Shown here: in pieces, positions 1 through 10,184 of the stretch
Position numbering within the stretch: position 1 is the first letter of the stretch
How the letters are laid out: the number at the start of each line of letters is the position of its first letter
NCBI GenBank assembly: GCA_014529385.2
Contig: CM043963.1
Span: 66,818,895 to 66,882,894 of the forward strand
Direction of reading: 5' to 3'
DNA: 64,000 bases
Source: Adiantum capillus-veneris
Taxonomy: Eukaryota; Streptophyta; Polypodiopsida; Polypodiales; Pteridaceae
Position numbers and translations under genes: made by a program
The notes under the pieces: generated by a model
Database searches by the model: none
What the model was told of the DNA's origin: nothing
Seen by the model: the letters and a program-made list of their open reading frames with translations, nothing else

Positions 1-211
1 GGAAGTCTTAATGGGCTGAACCTTAGGGTCTTTTTAGCCCATTGTTGCACATGGCTCTTTTGCAGATGGCCCCCCCTTTGGATCCCTACTGTGGCCGGTC
101 TGCTAGCTTAACCAATATTCTAGCTTTTTCTCCCCTGGCCTTCCCCACATTAAATGATCAGTTTAATATGAGAAAATCATTTAGCAGAATTAGATATTGA
201 TTATTATGACA
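1..211 (-). repeat. 3' LTR of element A (partial)
   Basis: These 211 bases match 7253-7485 apart from one base (position 185 region, C versus G) and a 22-bp duplication present only in the right copy. On the minus strand the LTR begins TGTCATAATAATC at 211 and continues off the left edge. Confidence 0.92.
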
Positions 212-224
212 TTACCTCTCTCTT
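212..224 (-). other. Polypurine tract of element A
   Basis: Read on the minus strand the bases next to the LTR are AAGAGAGAGGTAA, a purine-rich primer for plus-strand DNA synthesis directly upstream of the LTR TG. The same tract precedes the related LTR at 29863. Confidence 0.75.
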
Positions 225-567
225 GAAATCATAGTCGTCTTCGACTATGGTGTAGAGAAGATAAAGCATGTTCATGAGTCCTTTTCTTAGAGGGTAGAGG
301 ATCCCTATGTTACCCTACGACATCATTCCACAATGGATGACTAGTCCATTTGGCGCTTGAGAGCCTGAGGCTGCCGCAAGCATGTCTGCACATTAGTCCT
401 ATCAGTATTCCATAGTAGAGTGACAAGCTCTACTTGGTGTTTGGGAGACGTCGTGTCCGCAAACTTGATGTAAGCATGCATACTACTTCATTTTTGTGCA
501 CAAATAAAGAGAAAGAGAGTCTTATAAGACAAAAATTTTGTTCATTTTTAACATTTTGTACATTTGC
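225..567 (-). other. 3' untranslated region of element A
   Basis: No reading frame. The part at 225-440 is homologous to 29620-29848 in the opposite orientation, including a small hairpin (GTAGAG and CTCTAC arms around 414-433). The rest (441-567) is A/T-rich with no recognised feature. Confidence 0.6.
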
Positions 568-1014
568 TTACTCTTGGGAAGCATTGTAAGCATTGACAAG
601 GTTTAGGTTATCCTTTAATTGTATGCCTTGGATCCATCTAGCATCTTCAAAAGGATAATTCTTAAACTTAATAAGATATCGTCGGATAGTCTTACCGCCT
701 CTTAGTACCTTGTCTTCATGTCGGAGAATGGACTCGGGCTGCAACACCTCTTCTTGGTCCTCGATCTCCGGTGGGTCTTCAATAGTTGGTTCTTGAGGTG
801 GCTCTCCTTTGTAAGGCTTTAATAGGCTCACATGAAAAGCATTGTGTATGAGCCAATGATTGGGCAACTTGAGTTGATAGGCCATCTCATTGATTGGCCT
901 AAGAATCTGAAAGGGACCATAGTACCTTTTTGCTAGTTTAGCATAGTACTTTTGGTGACCCGTAGGATTCTTGCCCGTTGTGTGCCTTAATCGAGCCTTG
1001 GGAAACTTTAGCAA
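568..1014 (-). pseudogene. Element A integrase C-terminal domain with chromodomain-like tail
   Basis: A 148-residue frame that is the end of the pol polyprotein. Residues about 25-70 give the integrase SH3-like fold signature (YYGPFQIL, AYQLKLP, IHNAFHVSLLK). Residues about 95-135 (ILRHEDKVLRGG through the ARW motif) resemble a chromodomain, which in chromoviruses guides integration to modified histones. The frame ends in a stop at 568. It overlaps the integrase core frame by a few bases in another frame, so a frameshift near 1010-1160 breaks the polyprotein. A plant chromovirus of the Tekay/Reina/CRM kind is likely; the exact lineage needs a tree. Confidence 0.85.
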
Positions 1015-1880
1015 GACCCAATCGTTTTCTTTAAAGGCTTGGACTCTTCTGTGCTTGTCAGCAGCAGCCTTTTGCCTTTGCTATGAGATAGAGATAGCAT
1101 CCTTAATCTTTTGGAAAGATTCTTGTATCCGCTATACTCATCTGCAGCGAAGATCTTCCCATGTACTTTAAGTAGCAAGGGACTTTTTGATCTTCCCTCA
1201 ATTACCTCGAAAGGTGCTTTTCCTGTGGAAGTATGTACAGTGTTATTGTAAGCATACTCCACTAAGGGTAAGTACTTCTCCCATTGGGATCTTTGATCTA
1301 CTTCCGTTACATAGGCTTTTAGTAGATCGAGAATGGTTAGGTTAGCTATTTCACTTTGGACATGAGTTTGTGGATGATAGGCTGAAGAGAAGTTTAGCCT
1401 TGTTCCTAAATTCTCAAAGAGACCCTTCCAGAAATTACTGGTCATTCTAGGATCTCTATCCGACACTTTGGACATGGGCAAGCCATGGTACTTGAAAATT
1501 TGTGAAATAAAGAGGGTTGCCATTTGATGGGCTTTGATAGTCTTTTTGACAGGTATAAAATGAGCTTGTTTACTAAACCTGTCTACTATCGTCCATATTC
1601 CCGTATTCCCATGGATAGACTTAGGAAACCCAAAGATAAAATCCATGGATATGCTCTCCCATGGTGAATTAGGGATTGGCAAGGGTTGAAGCAATCCAAG
1701 TTGCTTCCCTCTATCAAATTTTGTCTTTTGGCATACCACACATTTGGAAACATACTCTTGTATGTTCACTTTCATGGTAGGCCAATAGAAATATGTTTCA
1801 ATTCACTTTAAGGTAGACTGAATCCCTCTATGCCCCGCATAAGGTGGAGCATGAGATTCATACATTACTTTCTCACGTAG
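1011..1880 (-). pseudogene. Element A integrase: H2C2 zinc domain and DDE core
   Basis: Integrase inserts the cDNA into host DNA. The H2C2 zinc module is read at about 1880-1730: two histidines in the APPYAGHRG stretch, a YWP motif, and the pair CVVC. One in-frame stop lies between the histidines and cysteines (about 1805). The catalytic core follows with its first Asp in MDFIFGFP, the second in SDRDPRMTSNFW and the Glu in the QSEIAN stretch. The usual HPQTDGQSE motif is altered to HPQTHVQSE. The last part runs into a frameshift near 1160, so no active product is expected. Confidence 0.87.
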
Positions 1881-1928
1881 TGAGTTAGTAACGCATAGTC
1901 TATTGCCATAGAGAAGATAACCATCTTG

Positions 1929-2670
1929 TTAAGTAAATGGTTCTTCTTTCTTCCCTAATGCAAGGGCTGAAATCACATCTCTAAAATCGGGATCAATAGC
2001 ATACTCATCTATCATTGAAGATAGATCATTGTGAGTTGCTATGGAAACCGCATTCACTCTCGGCCGTCTTAAGAGTGCATCAGCTACTTGATTATGCTTT
2101 CCAGCAATGTGAGCAATATGAAAATGAAATTGCGAAAGGAAATTTGCCCACCTCATTTGTTTGTCGGAGAGCTTGGTATGCGTCATGAAGTACTTAAGAC
2201 TTTGGTGATCCGTTCGCAGAATGAAAGGAGTCCCCAATAAATAGTGATTCCATGAGTCTAAGGCATGTAGAACTGCAAGGATTTCCTTTTCGTATATGCC
2301 TAGAGCTTTCTCAACAGGGTTGAGCCTTCGACTCTCATAGCCTATGGCATGCCCTTCTTTGGAGCAAAACAGCTCCAAGGCAATCACCACAAGCATCGCA
2401 TTGGACCTCAAATGGTTTTGAGAGATCTGGTAGTGTAAGCACAGGTTGAGAGATAAGCTTTTCTTTAAGCTTTTTGAAAGGATTGTTCTCCTTAGCAGAC
2501 CATGTATACCTAACGCTTTTCTTTGTTAGGTCATGTAATGGTCCCGCAATTTGTGAGAACTTTTCTATGAAGCGTCTATAGTATGCACACATACCTATGA
2601 AGCTTCTTAGTTCATGAAGATTCCTTGGTTTAGGCCATCCTTTTATTACCTCTAACTTGGATGGATCCAT
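1929..2670 (-). pseudogene. Element A RT connection and RNase H
   Basis: Two overlapping frames (2335-2670 and 1929-2411) together cover the end of RT and the RNase H domain, which removes RNA from the RNA:DNA hybrid. The first shows GWPKPRNLHELRSFIGMCAYYRRFI, the usual RT thumb and connection, and FEVQCDACGDCLGAVL, the RNase H start with its first Asp. The second shows the RRLNPVEKALGIYEKE and RTDHQSLKYF motifs and the NQVADALLRR end. A frameshift near 2400 separates them. A stop at 2701-2703 cuts the frame from the upstream RT. Confidence 0.87.
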
Positions 2671-2700
2671 TTGGATGCCATCTTGAGAGATAATGTGACC

Positions 2701-3987
2701 TTAATATTGAATCTCTTGCAAGAAAAATTCACTTTTCTTTCGATTAACATAAAGTTTATTCTCTCTTAAAACTTGAAATATTACCTGGAGGTGTTGCTTG
2801 TGTTCCTCCAATGAATTAGAGTAGATGATAATATCATCAAAGAACACTACAATGAAGGTTCGATGAGGCCTGAACAGCTTCTCCATCAAGCGGTTGAATG
2901 TGGCTGGTGCATTGGTCAAGCCAAAAGGCATGACAATGTATTCGTAAAGACCAAATGTAGTACGAAATGCGTTCTTTACAATGTCTTTATCAACTATCCT
3001 TATTTGATGATAGCCACTTTTTAGGTCAACCCTATTGAAGTAGGTCGATCCTTGTAGCTTATCAAATAGGTCTTCTACCCGTGGAACGGGAAACCTATTC
3101 TGGATAGTGATCCTATTTAGTGCTCTATAGTCGACACACATACGATATGTGCCGTCTTTCTTTTGCACTAATAGCACAGGTGAGCAAAATGGAGATGAGC
3201 TTGGCCTAACCATACCCTTCTCAACTAACTCATGCACTTGCCGCATAGTCTGCTCTTGTTGAGCTTGAGAAACTCTATAAGGAGGTTTATTAGGCGGTGA
3301 ACTTCCTGGAAGAAGTTCAATTGCATGGTCATCATTACCTCGTTTAGGAGATAGCTCAAAAGGGATGTCGTCAATAAAAACATCTTGAAACCCCTTGAGA
3401 AAATTGGATAACTCTAATTCCTTTTGGTTGCTTTTATTTTCTTTTGCTAAAGCATTAGGTTCATTTTGAGAGTCTTTAACAAAAATCATGTACATGGAAA
3501 TAGAGATCTCTATTGACTTGTTGAAAGCTGGTGTATGTACAATGGGGATGGTGTTACCCATTTCCTTAGCATCTATATACATGTCTTTTTCCCTGAACTT
3601 AAAGGAGATTCTCCTTTCACGAAATTTAACATCGGCAGCCAGCCGGTCAAACCATGGTGCCCCTAGGATTACATCCTCATGCTTGAGAGGAGAGATAAAG
3701 AAGTCCTCTTTGTCCACATAGCCTTGGACATGAAGCCTCAATTTACCGATTAAGGGAGTGACTGAAGCTTCTTGCCCCTTGAAGGCACTGTCTGCGGGTA
3801 GGACATCTCCCATCTCGTAGGATTGTATTCCTAGCTTGGTGGCCAACTCTATAGATATAAAATTGTGAGTAGAACCAGGGTCAAAGAGAATAAAAGCATC
3901 ATGTTCTCTTACCTTTCCCCAAGCATGGCATAGAGGAGATCCTTTGTGGTGAGTTTGGTCATTCTCCTCCTCTTGGATTTCAACCAA
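2701..3987 (-). pseudogene. Element A protease and reverse transcriptase
   Basis: A 428-codon open stretch. Residues about 25-125 hold the retropepsin-like protease with active-site ILFDPGSTHNFIS (DPG in place of the common DSG) and ILGAPW. Residues about 235-428 hold RT: FPVPRVEDLFDKL, YFNRVDLKSGYHQI, MPFGLTNAPATF and catalytic FFDDIII. It ends at a TAA replacing one codon of the GHIISQ stretch, a nonsense change. It is in frame with the zinc-knuckle end of gag upstream, so gag and pol form one polyprotein as is usual for chromoviruses. Confidence 0.9.
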
Positions 3988-5492
3988 GGAAGCTCTAAGA
4001 GGATCTTGGCCGTTGTTCTTTTGGGGACAAGCGCGGTACGCATGCCCTTGTTCGCCGCACTTGAAACACCGTTTATCCTTACGATAACGCTCAAGCTCTT
4101 CAGGAGAGAGTTTATTCTTACCTTTGTAAACTCCCTTCTCTTTAGCTTTGTTGGAGTTGCCCTTAGGAGACTTTTGGACATTGTCCTTCCCTTTAGGCTA
4201 ATTGGAACCCTTGTTTTCCGGGGGCTTATTATTTCTTTTTCCCGCCGTTTGGAAATTGATTCGAGAGGCAACCATAGTGTGGTGTATTACCGCTGATATG
4301 GTACGTGGTCTTTGGGAGTTGACATACTCCGCCATTTCTTCGGTTAAGCCCGCACAAAATTGTTGCTTTTGCTCTCCAAAATCCAACTTTTTGAAGACAG
4401 TGGCTTTGAGTTGTAGGTCCCAAAACTTGTCTACATATTTGTGGATAGATTCATTGGGAGAGAGCTTTAAGGTTCGCCATTCGGTGAGTACTTTGTCTTT
4501 GGCATCGGTGGCCAAAAACTGCTTCATAATGTTCGTGGAGCTTTACCGTTGGCTCCTAGGCTAGACCAGCATTGTCTGGCGGACTTTTGAAAGTGCATAG
4601 CTACATGGCGTAGCTTAGAGGACTCCGTGAAGCCCTCATCTCCAAACGCCGCATCAAATTGTTGGATAAAGGCCAAGACTTTGTCCGTAGCACCAAAGGT
4701 ACCATCATAGGTAAGGAAAGAGATACTCTTCCCTCCCTCTTTGAATTTCTTCAACTTGGACGACCTCTTCCATGCGGCATAGGATTTCCTATGGCCTCTT
4801 ATTTTTGATGGTTCAAAGGTTGCACCATCACTTTATGCCGAAGGTGAAGAATTGGAAGAAGGTGGAGAAGAGGGTGACCTCTTTCTCACCTTTTTCTTGT
4901 CTTGATCTTTGTCGTCTTCACCATACCTTTCATAAGAGGAAGAGGATGAAGAAGATGGAGAAGAGGGTGTCCTCTTTATCGCCTTTTTCTTCTCTTGCTT
5001 TTTATCATCCCTCTTTGAATTATGGCGTGGAGAAGAGTGTGATGGTCTTCTCCGCTTTGGTGGTGATGGAGAGCGTTTAGCCCGCCGTCTTCGTGGAGCC
5101 ATCTCCGCCGAGGTGGCGGGATACTCGCTTCTTTCTCGTTCCTTTGGTGGAGCCTCTTGAGTTCTCCTTTGGGAAGGAGATGCATCATCAAGAAGTAAAT
5201 TCTTGAGCCCTTCATATGGATTCTCTTCTTCTTCCGGAATCGGAGAGAGTCCTCTTTTGGTAGTCTCACAAGGAGGCTTCCTAGGTGTTCTCTCGTCATG
5301 GTGATGAGCTTGGAGAATCCCGTGAGCACGGAGCTACCGTTGCACTTCACTTTGGAGAGATGGATTGCCCATGGCTTGTTGAAGCCTAGAAACAAGATAG
5401 TTAACAAGCATTGAAGCATCATTAGTAGCTTGCTCATGAGCAAAATCAAAGTTATCAACATTAATTTCACTCTCTTTACTATTATCATCCAT
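3988..5492 (-). pseudogene. Element A gag
   Basis: Gag builds the particle. I start it at the ATG on the minus strand at 5492 (MDDNSKESEINVDN). An in-frame stop occurs about 50 codons in (near 5335). Further along come an Arg/Ser/Pro-rich basic stretch (4833-5102), the capsid-like retrotransposon gag domain (about 4198-4754, with LTEWRTLKLSPNESIHKYVDKF and YVNSQRP motifs) and a CCHC zinc knuckle CFKCGEQGHAYRAC (about 4030-4080). The frame changes near 4525 and there is a stop near 4198. The zinc knuckle runs straight into the protease frame. Confidence 0.8.
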
Positions 5493-5881
5493 TCTAACAA
5501 CTTTTAGGTGTACTTTGGCACTTCAAGCCCTAGTTGCTACTCCTCTTTACCCCTTTAGAAAAATCACTCAAGCTACTGTACCCGCGGCTCGAATACCATT
5601 AATTGCAAGGAATAGAAGAGAGGGTCTTTCGACACCAAAACAGCATCGGCTCCTGTCAAGCTTCTAATAGCTCAATAGTGGTTAAGCCGTAGGCAAGCCC
5701 CGTAGGACTCCACTATTAAGACCATAGCTCTCGACGGTGATGCCCCGTTAACTGTACGAAGGCAGGCGCTCTGCAAGGCTGAAAAATCCCTATTCTACTT
5801 ACTCACAGGCAATTAATAATACCAACCATTTGTAGCTAGCTTGAGGACGTCCCTTCTTGAGCAAGAAAAGAGAAACCTTGA
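5493..5881 (-). other. 5' leader of element A
   Basis: Untranslated stretch between the primer site and the gag ATG, about 390 nt. No ORF or repeat was seen in it; packaging signals are expected here but none is recognised. Confidence 0.55.
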
Positions 5882-5893
5882 GCTCTGATACCA
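5882..5893 (-). other. Primer binding site of element A (tRNA-iMet)
   Basis: Minus strand reads TGGTATCAGAGC, complementary to the 3' end of plant initiator-methionine tRNA, one base inside the LTR end. Confidence 0.92.
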
Positions 5894-5894
5894 A

Positions 5895-7485
5895 TGTAAC
5901 ATTTAATGGCCTAATAACTTATGTGTAGCGGAAATTAGCATGAACATAGTGGGCATTTCATTAGAATAGATTCCTAATGAGAATTACAAGAGTGCTTGGG
6001 TGGAGAGAGCAACAAAAAGCATAACAGCTAGTTAGATAGCATCGACAATACTTTCAAAAGAGAGAGAAATTAAGCTATTGACAACTATTGAGGACCGGAT
6101 TTTCATGGAGCCGGTCCCCCCTCCAAAAGGCTTTGTAGTATGGTTTCTCCCATCAAGAGAGACATTGTACAATACAATTCTTTGTGTTCCTTCAAGGCTA
6201 GCTAGTGCAATGAAGATGGAAACTTCATGCACTAAGCAAAACACTTAACAAACACAACTTGAATTATTCCCGTTCTCAGACCCAAGACCTCACACACCTT
6301 CGAAGATGGTGAGAGCTAGTAGGGTATGAGAGTAGATTGAGAGGAAGAAGGAGTATCTTACGAGAAATATGTACATCTCCTCACATAATCACTCATATGT
6401 AGCATAGCTTAGCTTAGTAATTAGCTTGGTAGAGGAGATGAGCATGCATTGAAGCTTGGCTCTTGGTTGGATTTGCATCCACATGCCAAGAGAGTGTTGA
6501 TGTAGGCTTCTATCTCACAAGCTTGGAGTAGGTGATGAGTTCTCCATTAATGCTTGGGAAGAGATAGTCTTCTCTTTCTTCACACATGAGCTTGTGTGAG
6601 TGTGTGTGTGATAATTCCTTGCAAAAATCAGCCCCCTCTCTCTCTTGGGAGAGCCCTCTTGCTAATTGCTCTTGCTGAAGCCTCATTGGCCCTCCCTAAG
6701 TCAAGCCAATTACAATTAAGCAGCATAAGTGATAGCCTTCTGACATGTGTCCCCCTTTCCCCTTTTGTGAGATCTTTAGGTAATTAAATAATTAAACTAA
6801 ACTCTCATTGGGCCCCTTTGTCTCCTGGCCAATAGGAATCAGGCAAGCCATGGGGCTCTTGAATGCTCATTGGACCCCTTTGGAGACTGCCCAATAGTCT
6901 TCTAGGAGACTTAATTCTCATTGGTTTCTTTTATTAAATGTTTTTAAATTAATTAAACTAGATTTACTCTAGCTTAATTCTCATTGGTCCACTTCAAGGG
7001 TCACCCAATAGAAATTGGGCACACCTTGTGGGCATCTTGCCTAGGGAGCTGACATGTGTCCCTCATTCCCTTTGTGTAAAGGGAGCCTGTGTGTGTGTGT
7101 GTGTGTGGCTTTCTCTCTCATCCGCTACCTTCAGGGCTCGCCCCCTCCCATGTAGGGATGTGCAAAGACTTTTAGGGCGCACACAAAGCATCCAATTTTC
7201 CCTAGGGTTGACCTTTGGACACAACCTTTGAATTTTGGAACCTTAGCATTTTGGAAGTCTTAATGGGCTGAACCTTAGGGTCTTTTTAGCCCATTGTTGC
7301 ACATGGCTCTTTTGCAGATGGCCCCCCCTTTGGATCCCTATTTTCCCTCCTTTGGATCCCTACTGTGGCCGGTCTGCTAGCTTAACCAATATTCTAGCTT
7401 TTTCTCCCCTGGCCTTCCCCACATTAAATGATCAGTTTAATATGAGAAAATCATTTAGGAGAATTAGATATTGATTATTATGACA
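5895..7485 (-). repeat. 5' LTR of element A (1591 bp)
   Basis: Runs on the minus strand from TGTCATAAT at 7485 to TTACA at 5895, next to the primer site. It contains a (GT)n run at about 7087-7107, repeated ATTGG/CCAAT motifs (6807-7009) and a 22-bp tandem duplication at 7341-7362 that the 3' LTR lacks. A more diverged copy of about 1.2 kb of it lies in the other orientation at 29863-31065. Confidence 0.9.
6807..7009 (-). promoter_or_regulatory. Array of paired ATTGG/CCAAT motifs in the LTR
   Basis: ATTGG occurs at 6807, 6869, 6920 and 6983. At 6829, 6891 and 7005 a CCAAT follows its ATTGG at a distance of about 17-22 bp. The units recur every 50-63 bp. CCAAT boxes are common promoter elements, so this may be a U3 enhancer; that role is inferred. 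Confidence 0.45.
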
Positions 7486-7490
7486 TTATG
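7486..7490. other. Target-site duplication next to element A (one copy)
   Basis: TTATG directly follows the LTR end and is part of the copia 1 reading (H-Y-V-P-G-I). The partner copy would lie left of the window, so the duplication itself is not proven here. Confidence 0.5.
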
Positions 7491-9222
7491 TACCTGGGAT
7501 CAAGAAGAATCTCTGATCTATATCTGCACTTGCTAGACTTGGACTTGTAGTCAAATTTGTGGATGACAGATGTACAATTCATGATCTCAGTTTTAGTGAT
7601 GAAATTGTTGCATCTGGTCTTTTGTGCCATGGGTTGTATAAGCTCACTTTGTATGACAAGTGTGGACAAAATGTTGCAAATGTTGTTGCAGATTCAAGGG
7701 CTATTTTGGATGCAAAACTTTAGCATGCACGTTTTGGTCATCTGAATTTTGTCAGTTTGCTGCGTTTGCAGAAATCTGATATGGTTGCTTCTTTGCCGCC
7801 TCTTGAAGCACCTGTCAAACATGTTTGTGAAGGCTATATTTTGGGTAAGATGCAACGTTCTAAGTTTCCAAAGGATGGTTCAGTTCAGGCCACATGCAGT
7901 TTGCAGCTTGTGCATAGTGATGTTTGTGGGCCCATGGAAACTCCGTCCTTGGGCAATTACCTTTACTTCGTGACTTTCATTGATGATTACTCCAGGCATG
8001 CATGGGTATTTCCGCTTAAAGCGAAGTCCAAAGTTTTTATGTGCTTCAAACAATTTCTGGTTATGGTTGAAAATGTCTCGAAATGTACTATGGGCACCCT
8101 CCGTTACAATCAAGGGGGGGAGTATATGTCTCATGAATTTAATGCATTTCTGGCTAGCCGTGGGATAAAACACCAATGTACAGTGCCTTATACACCTCAG
8201 TAAAATGGTGTTGCTGAGAGGAAAAACAGGTCACTGCTGCTGACGAAAATGGCACGATGTATGGTCAAAAGTCAGCTTTGCCGCATTCTTTTTGGCTTGA
8301 GGCCATCATGTGTGCCACTTATGTACTTAACAGGTGTCCTACGAAAGCTTTGCAGTCTATTGCTCCATATGAAGCATGGCATGATAGAAAGCCTTCTATT
8401 GAGTACATGCGTGTTTTTGACTGTTCGGCATATGCTTTGGTGCCACAAACACAACGCAAAAAATTGGATGATAAGGCTGTCAAATGTATTTTTGTTGGTT
8501 ATAGTGATGAAATCAAAGGTTACATGTTATATCATCGGCAAATAACGCGTATTCTGGTTTCACAGGATGTAGTGTTTGTGGAAGATTCTGTTCAGCCCTT
8601 GCTGTCACGTACTAGAGACAATAATGTAAGCTCGGAGGACATTTATGAAACTTTTTTGCCTCTTTTCAGTGGTGGAAATACGAATGTAATTTCCAATGAG
8701 GAAAATATACAGCCTATGGGGGTTTCTGAAAATTTTACAGATCAGCCTATTACTGATGCAGATGTACATGATGTACTTGATGAGGAAAGGGCTGAAAATG
8801 AGCAGGCTAGAGGTATGCCAAAATGGCTGGTGCACACTTTGCGTGACAGTAAATTGAATGCACCTTTGTCTAATCATACTCGTTCAGGCTCTCGCCATGC
8901 ATATTATGCATCAGATTGTTATGCTTTGGCTGTGTCTAACTTACATGATGTTGAGGAGCCTCTGTCTTTTGATGAAGCACAAAATTCAAAAAATTTGATG
9001 GTTGCCATGCAATCAGAATATGATGCACTTATAGAAAATGACACATGGAATTTATGTGATTTGCCTCCTAAGAAAAAGGCCATTGGTACGAAGTGGGTTT
9101 ACAAGTTGAAACGCAAGCCGGATGGTGAGATCAATCGCCATAAGGCTTGACTTGCTGCAAAGGGTTATGCACAGCAAAAAGGCATAGATTATGAAGAGAC
9201 TTTTGCTCCCACTTGTCGTATG

Positions 9223-9227
9223 ACTAC
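9223..9227. other. Target-site duplication of element B, left copy
   Basis: ACTAC directly before the LTR TG; the identical ACTAC is at 28262-28266 directly after the 3' LTR. Both belong to the copia 1 RT sequence. Confidence 0.93.
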
Positions 9228-10164
9228 TGTTGAGCCAGCAGAGGATCACACCCACATTTTTGCTCACACCCATCATTTTGTAACCATTGATTGTAATAAA
9301 TGTCTTTCCGACATTAATTTTGATTTGAGCCATTCATTAAGTAACGGGACTCAATTGAGTTTCCAGCTTGTAATTCCGAAGTAATTTCACCTGTTGATGT
9401 AAATAATTAGAGATGTTCTCACCTCCAAGGCTGAGGTATATAAGCCAAAGTTTTGTAACCTAAGGGAGATTCAATTATTAATCAAAGTGAGTTTTTGAGC
9501 GCCGTGACTGTGTCTGAGAGAGAGAGAGAGAGAGAGAGTCTTATCTTCTTGCTACGCGGGCTATGGGGCCGCCATTGGAGAAGCGACACCACCATTGTGT
9601 TAGCAACGGTGAGAGCTACGCACAGATACCAAGAGTGCGCGCTATCGGCTTCTACGTGTGGTAAGTTCTTACGAGCTTCGGTGTGAGTTTTCTTCCAACT
9701 TGTGTGTCAAAATAGAGCGTGCAGCATATCTATAGAACCACAACGAGTGGAGCTACACATTGGTACCATCAGGGTCAAGTTTCGGTCACCTGTATTTTTC
9801 GGCCTGTCTTCATACGCGTTTGCCGCACGGAGTGGTTATAGGTTGATTTTGCAGTTCAAGTCTTTAGGGTGTTGTTCTTACCTAGTGTATAGACTTCCCC
9901 TTGAGTTTGAGATCGATTCAATGATTCTAGATCCTGTTTCGTATAGCATTCGTTCGTAGTACGGATTTCAGTCACTTGCGTATTTTGGAACTTAGATTTG
10001 ATTTCCTTAGTAGTGAATGTCATTAGAAGGTCGAGTAGGTGATTTGACACCCACCTAGTTGTTTCCATGCGCCTGCGGGTCAAGCTCCGTCCTCATCTGA
10101 AAAATTCTGTTGTTGGTTGAGTTCTCGCTATTTAGCTTCCGCTAGCGGCGTAACCGCCTTAACA
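9228..10164 (+). repeat. 5' LTR of element B (937 bp)
   Basis: Starts TGTTGAGCC and ends CTTAACA. A TATA box TATATAAG is at 9437-9444. A (GA) tract at 9516-9538 is 23 nt, against 55 nt in the 3' LTR. Ends two bases before the primer site. Confidence 0.93.
9437..9444 (+). promoter_or_regulatory. TATA box of element B LTR
   Basis: TATATAAG about 210 bp into the LTR, a position that fits the U3/R border. The same box is at 27503-27510 in the 3' LTR. Promoter use is inferred. Confidence 0.65.
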
Positions 10165-10166
10165 TT

Positions 10167-10184
10167 TGGCGCCGCTGCCGGGGA
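10167..10184 (+). other. Primer binding site of element B
   Basis: TGGCGCCGCTGCCGGGGA two bases after the LTR. This type is standard in plant Tat/Athila-like elements; the matching tRNA should be confirmed against a tRNA set. Confidence 0.85.

Larger units (their letters stand above)
1..7485 (-). mobile_element. Element A: Ty3/gypsy chromovirus, nearly complete
   Basis: LTR retrotransposon read on the minus strand. In element order it has a 5' LTR (5895-7485), a tRNA-iMet primer site, gag, protease, RT, RNase H, integrase with a chromodomain-like tail, a polypurine tract and a 3' LTR, of which only 211 bp are inside the window. The two LTR pieces that can be compared differ by one substitution and one 22-bp duplication, so insertion is recent. 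Even so, the coding part carries several stops and frameshifts. It sits inside the protease region of copia 1: copia reading resumes at 7486. Boundaries on the right are firm; the left end lies outside the window. Confidence 0.9.
7486..9227 (+). pseudogene. Copia 1, left part: protease end, GAG-pre-integrase, integrase, RT start
   Basis: Ty1/copia pol. It enters at the end of protease (HYVPGIKKNL), with a stop shortly after. Next come the GAG-pre-integrase motif (HARFGHLN, with Trp replaced by a stop near 7709), the integrase core (LVHSDVCGPM, FVTFIDDYSRHAWVF, YNQGGEYMSHEF where the second catalytic Asp is replaced by Asn, and a stop in the TPQ-NGVAER stretch at 8201). The integrase tail (DCSAYALVPQTQRKKLDDKAVKCIFVGY) and the RT start (WVYKLKRKPDGEINRHKA, then a stop) follow. 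It breaks off at TTCRMTTV where element B inserted, and resumes at 28262. Missing catalytic residues and stops show it is dead. Confidence 0.88.

Noticed and set aside
4833-5102. Arg/Ser-rich frame as a splicing-factor-like gene
   Set aside because: It lies in the gag region of element A in the expected orientation and is best read as the basic part of gag.
9813-9825. TCATACGCGTTTGCCG in the element B LTR as a tenth palindrome
   Set aside because: Only the left half matches; the right arm is missing, so it is not a dyad. It recurs at 27910 only because the LTR is duplicated.
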